Positions 57,963 through 64,000 of a stretch of 64,000 nt of DNA are shown piece after piece. The stretch covers positions 17,732,001 through 17,796,000 of the forward strand of contig OX485804.1 of NCBI GenBank assembly GCA_950295325.1, read 5' to 3'. The stretch's first letter is position 1. Each line of letters begins with the position of its first letter. Source of the stretch: Polytrichum commune. Its lineage: Eukaryota; Streptophyta; Polytrichopsida; Polytrichales; Polytrichaceae. Below the pieces are notes generated by a model. That model saw only the letters and a list, made by a program, of their open reading frames with translations. It did no database searches and was not told the DNA's origin. A program made the position numbers and the translations under genes.

Positions 57963-60165
57963 TTGAATCACTCGATATTGAAGTGATTATCATGGGAAGG
58001 TGTTGGAAAAAGTCAGATTGAAGGATTGTGTGTGATTTTGAAGCTAAGTGCAGAAAACATTTGGAAAATGTATTGAGCTGGCTCCACCAAACAGCTGCTA
58101 GCCATGCTTTGGTGTTGATCCCAATTGCTACCACATTGCTAAGGGATGATCCTGGAGCTACCCACAGAAACTTGAATTTCAGTAGGCAGGTGGGGTGACA
58201 TGGACATGGCTCTCTGCATTGAGATGTCTTGCTAACTTGTCTTTCCTTTTTTTTGTAGTAACGTTGTGCAAGGGTATCATTTTCTCTGTCCCATTGGAGG
58301 GTAACATGTCGACAACATTAACTGGACATGGCGCGCCACAATGGGATGACATCCTAACCTCTCTCCATTTTTTACTTAGGTATATTTTGAAGGTCTCTCC
58401 ATCTGTCTCATTGAAGGATGACATGCTGACAACGTGTCCATGTGAAGGACTTTGATTGTGTAATATCTCCCTAGTCTTAGGCCTAAGGGTGGTAAATGTA
58501 TGGTGAGCTAGCTGAATGAAGCTCACAGGATGTAATTACTGGTGGCTTTTCAATGCAACTAAAAAAGAAATGGAGACCTTCACGTGTTGTTAAATTTGCT
58601 GGCATTTGCTGGCTAATATATCCAGTATAGGTATTTTTTTGTACCTTTGATTCCTAAACTAAGGACATCATAATTGAATGATACAACTTTCTGGGATGTT
58701 GCGAGGGATCTATATCTGGCACAGTGCAGATTGATTGAAGTTCTGATTGGATTTTCTTATTGATGCTGGAAGTCAGCATATAGATTATCTATCCTGACTT
58801 TCAGGGCAAGCATTGGGAATGCAGTCCACTGGCTCACTTACCCAAAACAGTTTGAATACATGAGAACTTACATATCATACTTTACTGTAGTTTTAGCTTG
58901 TCTTCCAGCATATGACTATTGTGAGGCAAAACCATCCATGCAGACTCTCATGTATTGATATTATCCTGAGGTGGTGAATGGTTGACTCCCAGCGCTTCTG
59001 GTGTTCTTGGAACAATCAATGTTGAACGTGTGCACTTGAGATGAGTTTATGTGCCTAGTAGTCCATGAAACATCTTATAGTGTTTCAAATCCACCATGAC
59101 TTTGGGATATTTTGTGAGGAGCTTTCCATGATTTCAATGTCCATGGGTTATATTTGCACACTCGTATTCTGGGGGATATTTGCAAGTCACCGAAAAAGTT
59201 ATCTGAAGTTGCAGTTTTGATCTCTGCAACAGTTCGGAAGAAAGCTTGTTCAGAAGGTCACATCCATGTGTTTGAAGTGTCCATTTTGGTCCTTGCCAGA
59301 GCTTTGTGTCAGCATTTTCAAAGTGAAAACATCTAAATCCTTCATAAAATGGAGGTTGGTGTTGGTTGTGTCATGAATTGTTAGCATAGGTATACATTGC
59401 AAGCATGTTTCTTATATGTAGGAAACACACTTGTGTGTTTTGAGACACAAAACATACGATCATAAGTACACAATGTTAACATTGTGAATAATTGGATCAT
59501 GAACTCTAATTTCTAGTGAGTAGACCTGTTGTGCTTCACGTGCTTTGTGAGCTTGTTCAAGTTCAAGGTGAAATGAAAGATGTATCATAATGTCTGTATT
59601 CAAGGGTTAAAGTGGAGTTGACATACAATTGAATGTTGAGAAGGATGAATTTTAGACCATACCTATTTGTACCATTTTGGAACAATGCTCCACCCAAGTT
59701 ATGTTTACAGCATGTTCATTTTTAACTTGAAGCGTTAAATTTATATTGTCATTAGCTAAGTAAGTTGCATATCTTGTAACAAGAAATCATGGCAAGACAT
59801 CATTTAATTATAGTGCATTTTTCCAATTATGAATAGAATATTAAACGTTATAGAGGGAGGTTGTGTTTTTTGAATTTTTTTTCCAAGAATGAACATGAAG
59901 TATTTTTAGTACAAATTATGGAAAAGAAAAGAAAAGAAAATTCAAGAATGAAGGAAATTCTCAACCAGGTCAAACCCATTAAAAATAGCCTTACAACCAC
60001 TTTAGATAAAATTTCAATCTCTTGTTTTTATTTAAGGGTGAACCCTCAAATGTCAAAGGTTGCAATTTGAAATTTCAAATGACGTACTAAGATTAAAGAT
60101 TCTCATTGCTAAAATGTTGATTACACCAATGGAACAAATTGTTCCATAGTACGTGAGGTGCAATT
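57963..60165. other. 3' flank of RabE gene, no further gene seen
   Basis: The first few hundred bases are probably the 3' UTR. Two diverged copies of a block (CATTGGAGGGTAACATG / CATTGAAGGATGACATG) lie near 58290 and 58410. The rest is AT-rich, with short unsupported open frames. Confidence 0.4.
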
Positions 60166-61143
60166 TGTAGAATTGTTTGTTTCCGTTGTCTCAAGAACAG
60201 AGGCACCAAGCTTTAGTGCAACTTGGTAGTGGTGTTTCTACTCGCTAAGTTGCTGCTTTAGTGGACATGAGCCAATCTTCTGTAGTGCGTCTGAGGAGGG
60301 ATGTAGGGGGCAAGATTGAGAGACAAAGAGGAGGGCGTCCAAAGCTTCTTGTAGACTGAGAGAAGAGGCGTTAAGTCACTCTTGTTATTGAAGATTGATT
60401 TGAAATTGCATTTGTGACAACAAAACAACTTCGATTTTAAACATGTAAATTGTTGTCTGACATCACTATGAAACGTACTTTGATAGAGGTTGGATTGGGT
60501 GCACAAGTGCAGCAAAGGAAGCCGTTTCTGAATTGTAAACATGTTCTCGTACGCCTGAGGTTTGCTCAAAGGTATGAGAATTGGACCATTGATGATTGGA
60601 AATGTGTGATTTTTTGTGACAAGACAAAGATAAATAGGTTTAACTTAGATGGTAGGTTATGGTGTTGGATTGGAGATGGAGAACGCGTTGGACCTCAACA
60701 TGTCCATCACACCGTGAAGCATGGTGGTGGGTCAGTGATGATTTGGGGATGCATGATGGCTTTTAGGCCGGGAGCATGGTACAAAATTGAAGGTAGGATG
60801 GATAGGGATTTGTACAAATTTTTAATTTTTTTTCTTCTTCTTGTGGTCAACTGTAGAGAATTACAATTTGGATCCAAGTAGGTTGGTCTTTCAACATGAT
60901 ATTGATCCCAAACACACGAGCAAGATCATGCAAGAATGGTTGGCATCACAACCATTTCAACTCCTTCAATGGCTTGCACAATCTCCGGATTTGAATCACT
61001 TTGAACACTTATGGGCACTTCTCAAACGGTGCTTGAACGAATTTTCGACACCTCCAAGAGGTATCCAAGAATTATGGGAGCATGTGTGTTTAGTGTATCC
61101 CAATTTCAGTGAGAATAATTGCATGTTGTATGAGAGCATGCAA
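60166..61143 (+). pseudogene. Tc1-type (DD34E) transposase, broken
   Basis: This is a transposase of the IS630/Tc1-mariner superfamily, which cuts and pastes DNA at TA sites. The N terminus retains a helix-turn-helix-like part and a basic GGRPKLL (AT-hook-like) near 60325-60345, crossed by several stops. The catalytic part shows the first Asp in FCDKTK (60618-60620), the block GGGSVMIWGCM, the second Asp in QHDIDPKHT (60898-60900), and Glu in SPDLNHFEHLW (61003-61005). That leaves 34 residues between the last two, the DD34E spacing of Tc1 rather than the DD39D usual in plant mariner elements. A frame change lies near 60830 in a T-rich run. I did not find terminal inverted repeats. The copy is inactive. 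Confidence 0.8.
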
Positions 61144-64000
61144 TGAAGGATTGATGTTGTGTTGAAGAGTAGGGGTTTGGGACCAATTACTAAAGATTTT
61201 GTAAGCAACTTGAACAAACTGAGTATTTGTATATAATTTCTCATTTGGCTTTGCAACATACTTTTTTACTATCAATGTAATGTGAAAATTTGCACACATT
61301 TGTACAAGTTTGTGCAATATCATATCTAATTTTCAAATATGGAAAAGAGCATGTGAATTGTTCGCGGTTTGTCTGTTGAAGATGAGTATGTTCAAAGAGG
61401 ACCCTGTATTGTTCGTCAGTGTATACACTACATTTCTTCATGAAATATGATTTTTACATAGTTGATTTTTTACATAAAATAAGTTTGAAGCCAACCTTGT
61501 GAACTATGAACCTTGCTCAAATTATCCGAATCCTGTTGTAGAAATTTTCAAATTGTAGCAGTGTTCAAACTCAAGTCCAAATGTGTAGCTTACAGATTCA
61601 CATGTTTTAAAGTTAACAAACCTTTGATGATTTATAAATCTATGAGGTTTTGTCCAAACACCAATTTTTATTTCTAGAGTATGTCAATTGGGCATTTTGA
61701 TATTTCAGTTAAATACATAAATAGTTTAAAATGTTATATTCGTGGAGAATATACCAAACTGCATGCAAAATCTTTTTGACATAAATTTATGTGGATTAAT
61801 AATGGATTAAAAAAATGTAACAAGTAATCTGATAGACTATTTTATTTCCTAAAAACATTCTTGGATTTCATAACACGTGTGTCTTTCATGACGGGTTGTC
61901 ACTTTCTTAAAAACAATGACCTCCTTTAGCTCTTCATTGCCTCTGGTGATCTGAGGGTCATCTCTTGCTAGGAGAGTGTTCTACATTGCCACCTCACAAC
62001 ATCCTCCGGCTTCCTACTTGGCATGGTGATTCTTATGTACTAGACAGACACAAGTAGTTTGGGCAACATCCCAAAGCAAACAAACTCCCAAGATGGCCTT
62101 TAAGTTCAATATGAGAGATACACATCATCCAGTTAATGAACTTTGACCACCTCTAGAAGAGGCATATGAACTCCAAAATTGGAAAAGTAACTTTTCACAT
62201 GTATGTTTTTCAAATTATTTGGTGTGTATATGCTTCAATCCAAGGGCCACAACTATCATGCCATCCAAATTTAGAAAAGATTCACTAGCTGCCCCAACAA
62301 TAAATTAGCGTAGGCCAATGTAATCTATTGTCACATCTATTGTCAAGTTTTTTCCATAAAGATATGGGCCCCCTTTTGTACATCTACCTTTATTTTGGTT
62401 TTTTTAATAACCTTTTTGGATGTACATACTAGAGAAAATAATACCTTTACCTTATGTATACTATGTATGCTATTGCCTTAAATAATACCCTTGCTTACAC
62501 TTGCGTTAGTTCGTACGTACTATGAAGAATCCACACTCCGGATCTCCAACAATTCTATCTTGGTATTCAAAGGCATACATGTATAACACTTGAATATTAG
62601 GGCATGTTTACACCAATTCCTGGTGACTAGGAGGATCAACCCTTTCTAAAATTCCCCAATTTTCATAACATTTAATTTTAGTAGTTTTTATTTTGGAGTT
62701 TCGTTATAATGCTAATTCTTGGTCGTGGTTTGCTTCCCACTATGTCATGTGACCAAGGTTTTTAAAAAGTGATGTGGATTTCTCTTTGTCATGGTCAAAT
62801 TCGGATTGCTGATCATGATCATGAGATATCCTATTTTTTTTTCTTTCTCATGGCACTTATGAAGTTCATGCTTCTAGCTTTGCCTTGAGGGCTTGTTGTA
62901 AACTAGCTCTATGTTTTACCAAACCTTTTCTAGGCAAGTTTTGGATTTTTTTTTATCATGAGCCTATTTTCTTCAACGACACTTAACAATCCTATTAGTG
63001 TGGAAATAACTAGCCACAACCACATGAAGAAAGGAAAAAGGAACGTCGGTCATTTACCTGGACATGCAATGTCCGTTCACCACCTCCCTTCATGTTCACG
63101 TGAGCTTGAGAATGGAGGCGGCTTAGGGCCTATTTTCATAGGTGGACCGTGTGGTTAGTGTTAGGGCTATGTGTTCTATGTTAGTTTTGGGTTTTAGTGT
63201 TAGTAAGTGTGTTTAGTCAAGTGGGACTAGGGCTTGATTCTATTCTAATATTCTAATGTCTATGAGGCTAGTGTGTGGTCGTAGTTGGGTCCCCCTTGTC
63301 TTGAAAATGTTGATGTGTTGGGGATTGGTGTGAGTTGGAGGTTGGATGTAAAAGTTTGCCATTCTCTGTATTCATTGGTTGGTTGACTTAAGGAGTGTTA
63401 GTTATGACATCCTATAAGGAATATATCTCGGTTAAACCCCCTATGAAGATTGGGAAGTGTGTTGAGTGTGTAGTTAGGGTTTGTTTAATTATTTGTTCGA
63501 TATTAGGGATTATGTGTATGTCTTTGTGTGTTGGCATATATAAGTGGATTAGTACTATGGGGGTGAGAAGTTTATTGGCTATTGGAATAACTTGTAAGTA
63601 AGGGGTAGGTTTGATAGGGGGTTGTTATTTTGGTGATGTTACCGGGGAAGGCAATTGATTTATGTATCATAATGATTAGTCCTTGTCTTGTGGGGACGTA
63701 TTATATGTGAGGGCACCTAATGGATGTGAGTGCATTCAATGTGTTGTTGTATATGATCTTATATGATGAAAATTACATATTTATTTATCTTGTGGGGTTA
63801 ACTTCAGAATTTTTGTTTTTTGTATGAATAGAAGTACAGATGGGATACCATTTATGGTGGTGAGATGGTGGATGTTTTGAAGGCTTTGTGCTCAAGTGCG
63901 TGCAGTTTCATGTGAGGCATATGATGGGGTCTGGGTATATGTTTTTATGTTGGGTTTGGTGTTGATATTAGTGTTAAGCTTAGGATTTGGTGTGATTTAT
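61144..64000. other. No supported gene
   Basis: AT-rich sequence to the end of the window. An imperfect palindrome lies at about 61289-61316 (TTGCACACATTTGTAC...), just after the transposase. It may belong to that element, but its partner was not found. Open frames at 62958-63158 and 63395-63601 show no domain. Confidence 0.45.

Overview
The window is nuclear DNA of a land plant with a large, repeat-filled, AT-rich genome. A fern or another seed-free vascular plant is my best guess, but the species cannot be read from the sequence. The grounds are a plant-type very-long-chain fatty-acid condensing enzyme (KCS), a plant RabE/Rab8 GTPase with seven GT-AG introns, tRNA-iMet-primed Ty3 retrotransposons, a tRNA-derived SINE, 5S-rRNA-derived repeats and many MITEs. 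Only two genes look intact: an intronless KCS gene (18441-20006, +) and the RabE-type gene (54532-57962, +, eight coding exons). Everything else is mobile DNA, its debris, or sequence in which I see no gene.

Layout. 1-16.4 kb is gene-poor. It holds a fragment of an LTR-like dispersed repeat (here called X), an FCP1/NLI-type HAD phosphatase fragment (5.2-5.8 kb), a MITE built around a seven-unit tandem array (6.3 kb), a duplicated protein module (7.0-7.4 kb) and several terminal-inverted-repeat elements (9.1, 11.2, 12.2, 13.9, 14.6 kb). The fullest X copy lies at 16.4-17.3 kb and is followed by the KCS gene. A second X copy starts at 22.6 kb and is split by a 10-kb Ty3/gypsy element (23016-33106).

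That element is the highlight. Its polyprotein order is Gag, two zinc knuckles, aspartic protease, a complete-looking C5 cytosine-DNA methyltransferase domain, reverse transcriptase, RNase H, integrase and a C-terminal PHD finger. The two 431-bp LTRs look identical, yet the coding region carries several in-frame stops, frame changes and a lysine in place of the methyltransferase ENV glutamate. Its ends are also permuted: about 105 bp that precede the right LTR occur again after it, just inside the likely target-site duplication.

A second, more decayed Ty3 element follows (33613-40010; LTR, PBS, gag, protease, RT). It is interrupted by about 1.6 kb of unclassified DNA and by a 1,091-bp solo LTR. 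From 40 to 53 kb there are no genes but there are 5S-derived repeats, a SINE with a 15-bp target duplication and two Tourist/PIF-Harbinger-like MITEs. The RabE gene lies at 54.5-58.0 kb. A broken Tc1-type (DD34E) transposase, unusual for a plant, lies at about 60.2-61.1 kb. The remainder to 64 kb shows no gene.

How the parts relate: KCS acts in very-long-chain fatty-acid elongation on the ER, and the RabE GTPase acts in post-Golgi secretion. They are 34 kb apart with no sign of shared control. The methyltransferase- and PHD-bearing retrotransposon would combine writing a DNA mark with reading a histone mark in one mobile polyprotein, although this copy looks inactive.
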